A DNA stretch of 64,000 nt from Anticarsia gemmatalis. Lineage: Eukaryota > Arthropoda > Insecta > Lepidoptera > Erebidae. The notes under the pieces were generated by a model that saw nothing but the letters and a program-made list of their open reading frames with translations, did not search any database and was not told the origin of the DNA. Made by a program: the position numbers and the translations under genes. The DNA is taken from assembly GCF_050436995.1 (NCBI RefSeq), contig NC_134763.1, forward strand, positions 11,403,001 to 11,467,000. The letters run 5' to 3'. Positions within the stretch are counted from its first letter, which is position 1. Each line of letters starts with the position of its first letter. Shown piece after piece: positions 11,407-24,450 of this stretch.

Positions 11407-14400
11407 CATAACTTATATATGAGTGAAGTTTTAGCAGTCGTTAATGTATTTACTCGAAGTAGAAGGTATATTCTTATAATTAGTTTATATTAGTAAAGTA
11501 TTTAAGCGTATATTTATGTAACGATGACGTCATTGAACGTTGGGCTTGCCACTGATCCACGACTAGTAGATAGTTAGTAAGGTGAAGGAAAACACCGTGA
11601 ACAAACCTGTAATTATGTAAATAGTTTCATAGAGGTATAGTTGAAAATGCAATTTTGAAAATGATTGGTTCTTGTGTTTTTGTAATGTGAGATGCGTTCG
11701 TTTTAAAATTGCATATTCAACTTAGTTTAGTTTTTTAAAACAATGCACTGTTTAATAAAAAAACATAACAGAACATAATAAATACTCAAGGATGGACATG
11801 TATAAGAAACTTACGAACATCGTACACATAATGTTGAGGATGATAACTCAATGAAATACAGGTAAAAAGCAAATTGTACAATACCACTACCGATTGACAC
11901 TGAACCACAGAACTGAAATAAGAAATTGTCTAGGAAGTATGAGAAGCCAGTTAGCGCCCCTAGCGTATTCCGCAGGAACTACTTTTTCAAGTTGTTTTAA
12001 ATGTCAAACGGCCACTCGTCACTACATACCTACTCGATAACACCAAGTGTAGAAAACACGCTCCGACAATAGTTGTTTACATTTAAATACCATGATTTTT
12101 ACTAAACAGTGCATATTAATTATAAGTCTAATATATAAGGTTTAGTTGTAATCTGTACATTTTTCAAAGAGTGCGAACGTGCTGTCCAGTTAGTATAAGG
12201 GAGGAATCTTCACACATTGTATGTTAAACAGTAGCCAGTAGATGTAGAGAGCGACTCTTAGGAGGCCATTGCTTATAGGATGCTATAGATTATAGACCAC
12301 GACTTTTGAATAAGCGTCGAATAAACTAGCCGATGGATAAAGTAACAGCAAATTTCAAAGAACTTTCGGGCGGCTTGAACAACTGTTACACTAAGTTTAT
12401 ATTCTATCTTCCTTATCCCACTTTACGTGTGGTACACAACATGTGATGTCTCAAAAATACGCTGTAAAGGGAATTTGGCCGATGGTTTTACATTTCGCTT
12501 GCCCGACGTCTACTAAGCTTGAGAATCTATGACACATTGATGTGGTAGACCATGCGATGAATAAAAAAATAAGACAACTGAAATAATTCTACCTGAGAAA
12601 ATAGCCGATATTTATTCAGAAGTGAAAGTGATAGTGTTAGTGATAGTCTCATAGTAAGTATAAAATGTTAAGACTTGATTTGTTTGTTCCTTTACAATAG
12701 AAAAGTATCATTTACTTTCCACTTTTCTTTGCCAGAAACGTAATTCAAAGTGATTGGGAGAATTAAAGAAAACAGTTTTCAACTATTGCATTGAGTATAA
12801 AGAACGAGGAGATATAGAAGAGATAAGGGATGCTCCCTAAGTCGCTCAATACCAAAAAAGGTACCTCTCAATTGATCATTCTCACAGAATACGAAGGTAA
12901 AGACCAACATCAAACCTATACATAAACATAACACCTAGCTTAAACTATTAAACAATAAAGGCCATTTCAAAGCACCCAATTTGATATAATACAGTTGTTT
13001 TTCGTGTTTAAATAGTTTACCCGATGATATTTATTGAACAAATTTCATTTATTTGTTACCTAACTCTTTTTTAAGACTAATTTAGTAATAGGTTTAGTAT
13101 AACTTAGTATTAAGCCTAGATTCTAGATTATCTAAGCAGGCAAAATGTGACAAGACAGGCAAAATATCTCCAATTACGATACATAAAGTGAGAAAATTTA
13201 CATTTTCAGTAACTTCGAGGGAGTAATGCTGTATTTTAGTAACCGATGACTTCTATAATTGTGAATGAAAACGTATCGCGTGCGCCATCAATTTGTGCCA
13301 AGTGCGAGGCAATATGGCGTACAAGCAGATACTTATGATAATTTAGCAAAAGGCTTGTCCTTTTCGACAGAAACAAGAAGAAAGTATACAAAATTTCATC
13401 CAAATCAGTAAAGTCCTTTAGTAGAAGTTAGGTGATAAATACACTTACGGAAGAATAATAGTATTTCAACGTAATATGCTTGCTTGTCATATTATGCCAT
13501 TAAAACAACGTCGTCGCAGAGAACCATAGTAGTTAATATAAGAAGACGCACCAGTGCGGCAGTTACTAGTTCATATACCCATATATTATGTAATGTAGAA
13601 GTCTGGTGTAAAAGACTCTTAGAATAAACTTAGTAGTACCTAGGTAGTAGATTTAAGAAATATGATGAAAGGTGAGTTCTTTCTATTCAAGAAGATGCGA
13701 TAAATCGTTGAACCACAAAATAATTTACTTATGTGGTATATCAGTATTTTGAAAGTTGCAGTCAAACAAAATAATGCGTATTCATGAATTGAAAGAACTG
13801 TGAATATGAGACAACATCATCTGATAATACCAATCGCTTGGGTTATCAAATATCGCTTGATTGTCGTTTTTGAATCGTCCAATTAAACAAGCTTTTCTAC
13901 TCAAAAACACCAGTGGTAGCCAACAATACATAGGACAGTGTGGGAGCAAGCGCTGCGTACAGCATGCGTATGTTATAAGATGGTCTACTTTGACAGATGT
14001 ACGTATATTGTCGCCTGTCTGCTTGCTATTCACTGCGTATTAAAATAAAACAACTCATTTCAACATCTTAAAACGCTATGAGAGTTTAAAGCACATGTGA
14101 TGGTCACCTATATAAGTAGATGACGGACCAAAAACAACAATCGACGCGCAAAACATAAAAACTCACCATTCGATAGTTTCGAATCAGACTGATTTAGTCT
14201 TACAATATTGTTAAGTTAGAAACTAGAGTATTATTCTGCAATATGTTTTAGAAACGTGTTTTCTTATTTAAAGGTATAAAGATAATTAGAAAAAGGCACA
14301 ACTTCAAGCCTTATTCACACCGTTTGATGTTTTTGCATTATAAAGTGACTAGTTCTAATACTATCCTAAAGCTAAGCTAAACATAAACTTTTGTGTTGAA

Positions 14401-14509
14401 ACTCAATCAGCAACATCAAGACTTCACCAACATCTTTACAAAAGATTTAAGAAAATATGACTACACGTTTCTACAACATGTTGTATAAATAAAAATAGAC
14501 TGTAAGTAC

Positions 14510-14590
14510 TAACCCCCGGTTTCTGAGGTACATTTAGCCTTAGTTTATCGTTTAAACTCATATAAAAAAACGCTCAGAAACCGGAGGTAA
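14510..14590. mobile_element. Miniature 75-bp inverted-repeat element with TAA flanks
   Basis: A 15-bp terminal inverted repeat (CCCCCGGTTTCTGAG on the left, complement CCTCCGGTTTCTGAG on the right) encloses about 45 bp of AT-rich DNA. TAA occurs directly outside both ends, compatible with the three-base TWA target of PIF/Harbinger transposases. It is too small for any gene. Confidence 0.6.
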
Positions 14591-15794
14591 ATGAACTATA
14601 TTTAACAAATATATGTAAATTTAATTCTATAGACTAGTTTAGGTCTAGTTGTAATAAACTTACATGATCCAAGTAAACAGCGGTCGAAATATAATAGTTT
14701 GTAAATAAATATATGTAGTATTGTAAACATATTAAATATTTTCATATATAAGTAGATTTAAATGTTAGTATAGCTTACAATAATCTCTTTGTGAAAGCAC
14801 CTTTTAGAAATTAGTAACACCAAATAATAAATAGTTCCATAGTCTAAATACAGTAGATATGTAGGGTTAAAATCAGGTGTAACCTGAACAGAAAGGCATT
14901 TGCGTATATAAAATAAAAAAAAGTACTATATTATAATTGTCATAATAGTTTTGTCTATAGTAGATATCTGAACTAAGGGGCGTTTAGTACATATTTGAGC
15001 TAGGTTTTCTCACACATTCGCGTCACAGCTGTTCAGTGCATTGGTACGTTGATGCTTTGAAAGGAGTCCCTCGACACACTATCTAATGAGGTCTAACAAG
15101 CAGAAATGAACATCTGGACCTGCTTAGGACCCGCCTTATTCCTGATTGTATCAACTATAAGCGACTCTTAGGTTACAGTGTTAGAGGCACTATATTACAT
15201 ACATACATATATAAATTCCAAATACTAACTAGGGAGTGGTTTAATAACTAAAGATCATTGTATTGGTAGCAATAAAATTCAGTATTCTACCAAATGCTAG
15301 GGAATGGTTTTATAACGAAAAATCTTAGTCTTAGTAGCAATGACGTTTTCTTCGAAGACTTCACTCATGCAGCTAATAAGAATGTAACTATTAGTAAAAG
15401 AGAGAATATTTAATTACTCACTCTCTCACTGTAAGAAGTTGTACCACTGTGAACAGTTGATACGCGAATACAGTATCCAACTTTAGGTTAGATGTAACCA
15501 GTATATAAGTATGATATGTTATGGATAGTCTAGTCTAGAAAATGTACGGGCTCCATATACACTGTAATCCGTAGAAAATTGTATTTTAGTATAACTCCCT
15601 CGTGTTTTCTTTAAGTATATACCAAACAGTGCTATGTTTTGAATGTATTAACACACTGTAGCAGATTGTTACTACATACGCTTCGAGAAATCGCTACAAT
15701 CTCAATAAAAAATAACTAATTTACGTGATCAGGTAATAACTTAGATTAGATAATATAACGCAACGCGAAATTTTGTTATGAAAAATGATAACAA

Positions 15795-15890
15795 AGTGAT
15801 CTAAGCCTCCCACGCAGGAGGTCGAGCGTTCGAACTTAAGGCAACAGAACTGATGACTTCAAAGTATGTGTATCAATTTTTTTAATGAAA
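15795..15890 (+). repeat. Old head fragment of SINE family 2
   Basis: The stretch CCTCCCACGCAGGAGGTCG, a decayed B-box region (GCGTTCGAACTTAAGGC) and the following CTGATGACTTC line up with the first third of the full-length SINE at 57.6 kb. The A box and the 3' body are lost or unrecognisable. Confidence 0.6.
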
Positions 15891-16834
15891 CCTTATATGC
15901 CTGATAGTTGTTATAGTTTGTGAACCGATACAAAGCCTACAAACCATACCGGGCCTCAAATTCTGTCATTCCGGGAAGAGATGCTTGCCTATGTGCTCGG
16001 TATTTTTTTAATGTCAATGTAGATGACTGGACAATTTTTGTCGTTTATTCAGTTAGTAGCGTTTTCTCGCAGCGTATTTAGTCTTCATTAAATACATTAT
16101 GGTCATTCACCGCGGGTTGTTGTAACACAACCAGCCCTAAATAATAAAGAAAATAATTCTTAGCTACATTTTATAGGTATTAGAATAGAAGTTATTATAA
16201 AGTATCATATGTGTCAATGGCATTGTAATTTAGGTACATTAAAGTGGTATATTAACACCACAATATATTGTAATATTATGTTATTCGACTAATTCGTAGT
16301 ACCTAGGTCATGTATATTATAATCATCTAATATCTATGTATTGTGTAGTACAGTAAAGACTAGGCATCGTAATAAATACCGGTCTGCACCTTATAATAAA
16401 ATTAATTTATGTTAAATCGCCTGTAGTAAATTAAGCACCAGAAAAATATGTGTTATTTTAAACGTATTGCTTTTTAATGATGAAACTTCCACAAAATATT
16501 CAATAGGTTTTTTAAATAGGAACTATTAGTTTTATAGCCAAATAATATCACTAATAGTGTGATAAGTAATTTTGTTGTTCCTGTTGGTACTTTTTATATT
16601 AGATTTTAGTATTATCTTCGATTTAATTTATTATTTAGGTGTCGCAAGAATAAGTGACTGTTTTTTTTATTCAGGTTTTTTTATCTGTAGAGACTGTTGG
16701 TTATGATTTAATCATAATAAGTTGAACTTGTTAAATAATTTTGTCTGTATAATAATTTTGTTGATCTGAGCTTTGGAAAATAAAAATATAATTAATAAAT
16801 GTGAACCCCGTTTTTTTTCGTTAATTTCCCGCGA

Positions 16835-17148
16835 TAATGGTGTGGTGTTGCGTTTTGGCGCCACCCGCGGCCAATGAGCGCCAATGTGCCGGTGGCCGCG
16901 ACGCGCCGCGCATGCGTACCGCGCTCGTCAGCCTCTCCGACAAACCTTTTGTTTACGTATTTACGATACGACAGATTCACACTCGCGTCTCGATATTCCA
17001 CATAGTAATTCCTGTGATTTTACTTGAAAATTGCTGAAATTATTTATTTGTGTTAGTTTGTTTGTGTAGAGTGTTATAAATATTGGTTTTTGGGAGCTGT
17101 AAGGATTGTAACTGCGGTTCCTGTTTTTATTTTGACCGGCGAGGAAAT
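16835..17148 (+). promoter_or_regulatory. Candidate CpG-rich promoter and untranslated first exon
   Basis: Within AT-rich DNA, 16835-16945 is strongly GC- and CpG-rich. It carries two CCAAT boxes (16871 and 16881), an NRF1-like GCGCATGCGT (16908-16917) and ACGCGCCGCG. It fades into a region without a long ORF that ends in GAGGAAAT followed by the consensus donor gtaagtg at 17149. This looks like a promoter plus 5' UTR exon on the plus strand. The next plus-strand acceptor that fits a gene is at 38495, in front of the signal-peptide exon, so it may be the first exon of that gene with a 21-kb intron. This linkage is inference. Confidence 0.45.
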
Positions 17149-20100
17149 GTAAGTGATTATTTTTGTTTTCTTTTTATTTAATTTTACTTATTTCACAATA
17201 ATTTATTTACGTCAATGATTTTATCTGAGAAAAAAATGAACTCTATCTGTTGTATCTGGAAATTATATTTTTCCGTATGTTTATAGTATCTAAGCACTGT
17301 TCTATTTTCAAATTATTATTCAGGTACAAACTTGTCCCATTTTCAATAAAAAAGGTAAATTAATAAGAAACTCATAATATTGTAAAAGTAGGTATCTTGA
17401 ATTGTAACACAACAATAAAATTGCACGAAGCTTTAATCGTTTCGATGACAACACTATAACACCGGTCAAAACAAATCATAAAAGTTTGATAATTGTAGTT
17501 GCAACATTACTGGTTTAATTTATTTTACTATTAATTTACGAAAATTTTAATTAATATGATTCTAATAAGAATATATTTACCCAGCATCTAATGTAAGTAC
17601 CGCGAAAGTAGAGTTCGAATCGTCACTTGTTTTTTCCTTAAAAGTCTGTAATCGACGTAATGTTCTTCCTATCTTAAACTAAGTGTCGTGATATAAAATA
17701 AATTGATTCCAAAATCCACAAAATAAAAGTACCACCTACTTTATGGCATACCTTAATAGTTAGTATAATAATTTGGAGGATAATGTTTTCTAGACCTGTT
17801 AAAACTTTGAAAATACTATAAATCTCGCAAAAGCATGTCATAATATAAAAACTCACAATCGAAACAGTGACCCAGACAGACGTCGCCTGAAAACACCCCT
17901 CTTTTAAAAAACAAGTTCCTCACAGCTGTTCCGTCGCGTAAATAAAAGTATTTAAATGTTACTGATTTACAACAATTACCTCGTTTTACCAGGTACTTTG
18001 AATGCAAAGCTTTTTATAAATATTTTAAAGAGAAACAACCCTTGCATAGTAATTTTGAAAACCAATTTAATAAGTTTGAATCACCCTGTGGAACCTTTCA
18101 CTGTATGTGTAGTTAAAAGGTCAGTTACCAAAAACAGGACCAATTTCTTAAAATATTTTTATACAATTTATTTAAGTTTGTAACTGTAGATAGAAAAAGC
18201 TAAAGAAGTTCGTAGAGATCGAATCAAATTAAATTATTAACCTCTCTACCGACTCCATAGAAAGAAGTCGTCACTTTTTGTATTTTCATATTTATAAGAA
18301 AAATGCAAAATTAAGTAATTAATATACGTAAGAATGCCCAAAGTGAAACGTCTCGAAGCTAATAAAATATTTGCACTTAACTAAAGACGTTTGAAATGGC
18401 TAAGTAGAGGAAAATGCTAATGTTTGAATCACTCATTAAACGCTATTACTAAAACGTTCACGTATACATTGATAGATGTGCGTTACATTGTACCTACTGT
18501 GGGAAAATTAAATAACTGACGACTTCGTAAAATGTTAAGACATTGTTCCTTTTTCATGTTATTATCAGGAATAGATCAGGAATCGGATTTTTTTTTCTAA
18601 CGGAGAGTTAGGTTACACTATCCCTGATTGCCAGTATTTTTTTATCAGTTTTGCCAATCTTACAAGAAACTGGCTTGTAACTTCCTAAGATAGAACCGAA
18701 GTTGTGCTTTGATGTTAGGATCAAGTAATTTTCAAAATTGAGTTTGGGGAGAAAAGTAGATAAACTCAGTAATACCGTAAGGTTCTTGACAAAACTTTGA
18801 AGTTTGAAGCTCTTGAAACTTGAAACTCTATCTCTATTATGAGGCCGTAACTCGTCTTGATGAAGTTTTAGCAGAAATGCAAAAGCTCTTTTGCTGGATT
18901 CTTTCTTTTATCGGAGACAATATAAAGTTACAAAAAATCTTTGATTGCGTAGCAGGCAATCATTGCACTACCAAAATAATCATTTCGATCAGATTCTGTA
19001 TACCATACCTATCATATAATGTATCAAGGCAGATGGTTGTGCAAACTCTTAACAAGGTCCTCAGTCCCCTATATTCAATTAAAATACTAAGAGCATATAA
19101 TATATTTCCCTCATCGCGTAAAGGGGTGAGGTTCGCGTGTCGTTATTAATTCAGTCCGTCATACTGGCGAGTAAAGGGCTCTAATGGGGACAAACTACTT
19201 GACCACTCTAGCCAAGTATTCGCTTTCTTAATACCGCTCTATATTGAAATAGCACGTTGACCTCTTTGGGACTAGTCTGACACAAACTTCTGTCAAAATT
19301 CCTAAGTTTTTTTCATATTTTCTATTTTTTATTTGCCTGGGTGGATTCTGCATCACCGTTTTGAAACCCAAATATACTAAGAGTACTGAAATGCGTAGAA
19401 TGAAATAACTTATACCCGTTCTCAATTAATGAAAATATCTTTGGGATCGACAGATTACAAGTATTTAGTTGTTAGATGTTTCACTAATTATCGTGGTACT
19501 AACGTTGTACTTAAATCGACTTAATTATGCTACCTTCTTCATAATTTTCATGACCAGTATCACTACTTCTTAATTAATTGAGCGGAATTCTTTCACTTAT
19601 TCTCAGACATTTGCTGATTATACAACACGTATCCATAAGCTGTGAAAATCCTCAGTCTTCGATATGTTAGTCTGCGCTAAAAACAAGAAAAGTAAGCCAA
19701 CAATGTAGTTACACATCTACTTAATTCTATAGTCGTATAATGAGTCAATCAGTATCAAATTACCTAAGCACACAGATACAGATCTAGGCGTGTCTAGGTG
19801 TTGTGAGACAATTGTAATTGCCCATTCAAGGATTAATCCGATCCTTGTTATGAACGGATAATTTATTCGTAATTGTCACTAGCGCTGATAGAAACTAACA
19901 CTTTTTATCGCCCTGATCGGTGTGAAACATTGTAAAGCATTGTGAGTAAAATTGCCATTAGGTTGTACTTGAACTTCAGAAAAAAGCGTGTGTAATATAG
20001 TCCTTAGTAGAGGCTACGAATAAATACGAAGGCATGGTAAGAGTTCATAATATTTTAATCCTTTGTTGTGTTCACTACTGAGTTTCTGGGCACATTTAAC

Positions 20101-20410
20101 CTACTGTAGTGAAATTTCCTAAGAAGAATATATCCTTTGGTACCAGCTAGAGCCGCTGTTCAGTTTTCCATACAAATATTTCCAGCCATCAGATACTCGA
20201 TATTAAAATCGAATCTTCCTTTAAGCCGTGTTGCTTTATTTTTCATACTTCAGAATGATTCATTTTTATACATACCCATTTTTCCCTACACTTACAAACC
20301 ATAAAATCAATACCACTATTACTAACCGCAACACAATAAACCATAGCTTGAAACAAATGCAATAAAACGTTGCTCAAGTACTCATAATCGCTAATGGTTC
20401 ATTTATGGTG

Positions 20411-20530
20411 TGTTCTAAGGCGGCCGCGATCATCCCGGTGAATTGATGACCCGTTCAGATTATACACACGCGACAGTTACTCGCCCATTACTAGAGGCTC
20501 ACCTTGAGATGACCTTGACGTTTTCAGATC
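20411..20530. promoter_or_regulatory. Candidate regulatory patch with FTZ-F1-like site
   Basis: A patch of higher GC content than its surroundings contains TGACCTTGA (20510-20518). This is the complement of TCAAGGTCA, an exact match to the extended half-site used by FTZ-F1/NR5A and ERR nuclear receptors. It is close to GCGGCCGCG at 20422 and ACACGCGACAG. Single motif matches occur by chance, so this is only a candidate enhancer. Confidence 0.25.
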
Positions 20531-21440
20531 AGATACAATGTTACTTTGTAGGGATGGGATTTAATCAGAAGGCAGGCGATTTTTTATTATGACTTAGGAA
20601 AAAGGTCAATAAATGCGTATCATTTGCTTAAACGTTTGATATAATTACAATACGACACGTTTGTTAAGCTTGTTCTCGGATAAAGGTTAGTTAAAAGAGA
20701 TAACTAATAAAATAATGTTAATGGCGTTTAGGCAAGCCTAAAATTGGGTAAGAGAACCGAATAAAGGAAAGCTGTTATTACCATCGCTATTACTAATGCC
20801 TCTACTTATAGTGAAAATGTAACTTTTTAAATAACGGTATTTGCCCTTATGACTCTCCGGCATCAGGGTGTTTCAAAACGATCAACAGACAAGAATAACA
20901 AGCATTTGCATATTAACTGTTTCAATAAATTAACGTTGTCGCAAATTAATTGGTCTTATCTTTGTGAATGTTCAATTGGAGAATTTACAAATTTAAATTA
21001 TTCGTGGATCGATGCTTAAACACGAATACGTACTCGTAGTTGTAAACTGAAAGAACATGAGGCTCTACCGGTCCAGAGACTTTTGACTTCCTTAAGCGTG
21101 CTGCAGCTAACAGGTGGGCAGGTCAGTTAGCTTAACGCTAAACATCTGCCAAAAATACGCACCTGATTTCGCAGATGTTGCTTTAATGTGCTTTATAAGT
21201 TACTTCCGCTTGTTGGCAATTAATGGTGATAGTAGCCTTTAAGACTTGCCGAGCATCCTTACTCTGGGTGCTCACATTCGTTACGGAAAAGATTGAGTCT
21301 TGTTTAATTGTGGACTTGGTTTAAAAAGGAAATTGCCGCATAAAAATCTTATTTCTCGATCTAATTGACACTGCCCAAGCGTAACTACAATTAATTAATT
21401 GACTCAACTTCAACGCTTTTTCTTTATTATATAACTTCAT

Positions 21441-21680
21441 TTGTTTATGTCATCAACAGTTCCATTACGTCACTATTCTCAGCGCAAATATTATGTCTGT
21501 CATGACGCCACTGGGCATGCTCCACTAAAGCATGCGTCATCCCCATCACATAAATCCGCGTGGGGCGTATCAAGTGACAGCTGGAACAGCCTTCGGGAAT
21601 ACGTAATCAAATCGTTGGCACTAGTGACGTCACGAGCTGGCAGGAATACGGGGCTTCTTATATGGGAATGCGGTTATACT
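21441..21680. promoter_or_regulatory. Candidate regulatory patch with CRE-like sites
   Basis: This non-coding patch holds several TGACG/CGTCA words, including the palindromic CRE GTGACGTCAC near 21625, paired GCATGC boxes near 21518 and 21540, and CAGCTG near 21575. The 80-codon ORF across it has no recognisable family features and probably reflects base composition. Confidence 0.25.
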
Positions 21681-21837
21681 TAACAGAGATTATATGTTCT
21701 GTGTAATATTAGCTCATAAACGTGTAATGAGCATTGAATGAATGAGCTTTGTGCTAAATTGGCACGGTGCTTCCATCCACATAAAGTTTCATTCTAATCT
21801 TTATTGCTATCTTAAAGATATAAAAGTTCTAGATTAG

Positions 21838-21895
21838 TTATTCGATCTCTGCCTACCCCTATGGATGAAAAATCGTTATTTTATGCATGTAAATT
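21838..21895 (+). repeat. LINE 3'-tail fragment
   Basis: CTCTGCCTACCCCTATGG followed by AAAAATCG and an AT-rich TTATGCATGTA end matches the better-preserved tail at 56.09-56.15 kb. It is a short, decayed, 5'-truncated LINE end. Confidence 0.5.
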
Positions 21896-24129
21896 GTAGG
21901 CATATGCGTATAAAATTCAAAATGAACACCTTTTATCCATTTAGTACCCAAGTAATTAAAAAACTGCCTTAATTAGAAGATCAAAATGTTAGATTGGCCT
22001 GATCGCTTTTTACCCTTAACGCAACCAACGAATATTATACTTTCATAAAGTTCAGTCATTAGTCTTGAAGTTGCCAACGTCTACATAAAACCATACCTAA
22101 TACTTATTTCTCAGAACGACAAACCAAAATATATCCCCCTAACAAGTATTCGTGCTCAAAGCACATTCGGTACAATAGCCAGCAAGGTCGATCGGAAGTC
22201 AACACCCTACTTCGTGAAGCTTATTCATATTTCCATAGAAACCTCGCCTTTCATGTTCAAAGGTATTAAGTCCTACTTGTACGCAACGTAGAGGAAAAAT
22301 TTAATTTGACACGGTATAAAAACGTATGGAAATACTCGTTTTAATTACGAAGTGGATTAATTGAAAAATATTATGGACTGACCTAGATTTTAGTTGATGT
22401 TTTCATTAAAAGTGTGAATGAAACTGCTTTAAGAAAATTTCTGCAAAGGAAATGTGATGGAATATTTTTACACGCATACTCTTTTTCATTAGTGAAATGA
22501 TTCTGATCGGCGTTTTAATTCTCTTGGGGGTTCAGTTACTGTTCAGGATATAGGTGTTGCCGGATCTCGTTAAACTAATGGCGTAGGATGATAGGCACTG
22601 AAACAAAGTCATGTATTATGGAAAAACAGGATGAAAACAAGTTGTTTACATGAGCATTTTCTAACGTAAACAACATAACTTTACGTTTACGTATTTTTCG
22701 TTAATACGAATTTCCGTAAATTTGGCGTTTCGGTATTAATTTCTGTTTATGTAGGCCATATTATTTGAAGCTTAGGTTCGGACGTATCTTGTTTATTTAA
22801 ATGTACGAAAATTAAATAAGGAAAGTAAACAGCAAATAATTACCTTGGTACTTACTGCTTTCTTAATCTCACTCTCAAAATGATTACAATAAAATCAATC
22901 ATATACTTAAGTACAATATTCTAATGACACGGTTGGCTTTCAAAGCTACGGCTAATCAATTTTCCACCGACAACAAGACATAAATCATGTCATTCACTCA
23001 CAATGAATAAGTAACTCAATTTCATGGGAAATTCTTTATTTGCTGCTTAGCGTCGGTTCCTTTGCTTTAGAACGGTCGGGCGCCATGGCCTCACAAGCCG
23101 AATGTCAATACTTATTCTATTGTGTGCTAATTACAACTTGCTGCTAACATTTAGTACTTTTTAATTTTAAATACACGCGACTTCATCGGCGTGAAAAAAA
23201 TTCCCTCAGATTTAACTATCTGAGTAAATCATAATCCTTTCAGTAGTTTTGGCGTGATTCAGGTACAAACCATGTAAGTAAATTCACATTTTCGCGTTTG
23301 TAATATTGATATAGGTAGATTAATTAATTTCAATAGAAATATCTTTGTTAATGGCATTGCTCTTAATTATAAATTAATTTCTGTTATCCTGTTAAGTATT
23401 GTTTAGCGGTGAAGGTTGGTCTGCTATATTTATAAGAAATTATTTTCTTATTGAGGAAAATTATATTTCAAACAAAGCAGCTTGAAGGATGGTTTTCCTT
23501 ACAAACTCATTAGAGGACAATAAATTGATTAATAGCATGAAATTTCGAATTAATCATATTAAAAGATACCTACTTGGTCATTTAGTCATGAGGGAAAAGA
23601 GCCAGGGTTTTCATGAGAAGGTGTAATCGTAGGCGATAGAAAAGTCCCCATAATTGTATTGTTTGTGTTCAATATCTTTACTCGTAAAACAAAGAATCAA
23701 AAATACAATGTTAATTTAAAATTGGCAACATCATATTACCTCCCCAACCTACTTCCATCACACCTAAACATTCGTGGCGGTTAAAACGAGAAATAATCAG
23801 GCACTTAGCACGGTTCATTCCAGTAAGGAGGATTTCCTTCGTTGTATGAAATCATCAGATAATGCTCATCTGTCTTTCAGCACTTAGTCTGTTATGGAGA
23901 TGACCTCGACGTGTTTAGTGGATTCCTCTTTAGCTTAAGAATCTACACCCACTTGTAATGCACGCGAGTAGGTATTAAGTCTTGAATCGTTTTGATCTCA
24001 TTTAAAAGAACAATACAATGTAACATTTTGCTTTTCTGTTATTCGGACCAGATGTTTCTGTAATCAATAAAATTAGTGCTAATATCCTTTAAAAAGCAAA
24101 TGTCGAATGAGAGTAATTAAAATGTATGT

Positions 24130-24450
24130 CTGTACTTGACGACTGTTATCTTAACTGATTACCTGTCCTCCGAAGCAGGGAGACACTCAGTCCAAATACC
24201 TTATACGGCCAGTCATCTATGGAATATCCGCGCTAAGAATGCTTTACTCGTCGTTCACCAACCAGTGAGTGCAACTAGCTACGATCGGCTCAAAGTGCGT
24301 GGTGTTCGGCGAAAGCATAATACCCCGCTATCAATGATCAATGCAGTGTGCATGCGCATCTCGTAAATAATTCATTTGCTTTGTTTTACGCCCGCGCCGG
24401 TTGTGTTGCGCTTGTTCCTTGTGCGTACACACGCAACGTGCGCGAGGATT
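24130..24450. promoter_or_regulatory. GC-rich, CpG-rich patch of unknown nature
   Basis: Over roughly 320 bp the composition rises sharply. The patch contains TGCATGCGCA (NRF1-like, near 24348), CGCCCGCGCCGG and ACGCAACGTGCGCG. The plus-strand ORF at 24136-24366 has no recognisable domain. It could be an alternative promoter, a distal CpG-rich element or part of a repeat family. Confidence 0.3.

Larger units (their letters stand above)
10713..16800 (+). other. Nup133 3' untranslated region and AT-rich intergenic DNA
   Basis: Immediately after the Nup133 stop the sequence is AT-rich with no exon-like ORFs. The first clear poly(A) signal I see is AATAAA at 11754-11759, suggesting a 3' UTR of about 1 kb, though an earlier variant signal is possible. 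Beyond it I find only the small repeats listed separately, plus a fragment near 11580-11610 resembling family-2 SINE. Confidence 0.5.

Noticed and set aside
16792..17037. Short ORFs on both strands at the CpG-rich patch
   Set aside because: They reflect GC content; no codon pattern or domain supports translation.
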